From Yoonia sp. (GTDB lineage: Bacteria; Pseudomonadota; Alphaproteobacteria; Rhodobacterales; Rhodobacteraceae), in contig JAHDGO010000104.1 of assembly GCA_020627605.1 (NCBI GenBank), forward strand, positions 1 through 7,107: a stretch of 7,107 nt of DNA. Direction: 5' to 3'. The position numbers and the translations under genes are program-made. Below, in pieces: positions 6,962 through 7,107 of the stretch. The notes beneath the pieces were generated by a model that worked only from the letters and a program-made list of their open reading frames with translations, did no database searches and was not told the DNA's origin. Each line of letters starts with the position of its first letter. The first letter of the stretch is position 1.

Positions 6962-7107
6962 ATGCACCCCATCGCGATCAGCTGCGGTGAACCGGCAGGC
7001 ATCGGGCCAGAGGTTGCTGTCGCCGCATGGCGCGCGGTGAAATCCGAACTGCCGCTGCTCTGGCTGGGCGATCCGGCGCACCTGCCAGATGGCACGCCGG
7101 TGCATCT
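6962..7107 (+). CDS. pdxA: 4-hydroxythreonine-4-phosphate dehydrogenase PdxA (5' part only)
   Basis: PdxA oxidises 4-phosphohydroxy-L-threonine with NAD(P)+; the product decarboxylates to 3-amino-2-oxopropyl phosphate, which PdxJ uses to make pyridoxine phosphate (DXP-dependent vitamin B6 pathway, cytosol). Only 48 codons are in the window, with no stop. The N-terminus reads MHPIAISCGEPAGIGPEVAV; GEPAGIGPE (residues 9-17) is the hallmark N-terminal motif of PdxA, and a short strand with LLWLGDPAHL follows as in the family. The start ATG lies four bases after the surA stop with no clear Shine-Dalgarno; an in-frame TTG directly precedes it. Initiation is probably coupled to surA termination. 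E. coli has the same surA-pdxA neighbourhood, with rsmA (ksgA) next, so rsmA may lie just beyond the window. Identification is firm despite the short fragment, but the catalytic metal ligands are not visible. Confidence 0.9.
   Translation, partial: MHPIAISCGEPAGIGPEVAVAAWRAVKSELPLLWLGDPAHLPDGTPVH

Overview
The window looks like a chromosomal core region of an alphaproteobacterium, most likely a Rhodobacterales/Roseobacter-type organism. This rests on the GC-rich coding sequence, the style of the proteins, and the gene order: pepA divergent from lptF, followed by lptG, lptD, surA and pdxA. The taxon is inferred from recognised families and synteny, not from a marker gene.

Layout: positions 1-1257 (minus strand) hold the first 419 codons of an M17 leucyl aminopeptidase (pepA); its 3' end lies outside the window. 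A 140-base divergent intergenic region (1258-1397) separates it from a plus-strand run of five genes: lptF (1398-2528), lptG (2525-3619), lptD (3619-5718), surA (5719-6957) and the 5' part of pdxA (6962 to the window end). The junctions in this run are a 4-base overlap, a 1-base overlap, direct abutment and a 4-base gap. It is almost certainly a translationally coupled operon with its main promoter in 1258-1397. No terminator, tRNA, rRNA, mobile element, CRISPR array or horizontally acquired-looking segment was seen.

Function: LptF and LptG are the two permease subunits of the LptB2FG ABC transporter, which extracts lipopolysaccharide from the inner membrane. LptD is the outer-membrane translocon that receives LPS after transport across the periplasm. 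SurA is the periplasmic chaperone/prolyl isomerase that helps outer-membrane barrels fold, LptD included. One transcript therefore encodes the start point, the end point and the end-point's chaperone. LptA, LptB, LptC and LptE are not in the window. PdxA (pyridoxal phosphate biosynthesis) and PepA (peptide turnover) are metabolic neighbours with no obvious role in LPS export. In E. coli the same genes lie at two separate loci (pepA divergent from lptFG; lptD-surA-pdxA elsewhere), so this window joins both.

No previously undescribed system is visible. The points most worth a second look are the cysteine arrangement of LptD, which suggests a second disulfide different from that of E. coli, a 6+6 inverted repeat in the divergent promoter region, a cysteine pair in SurA, and the triple ATG at the surA start.
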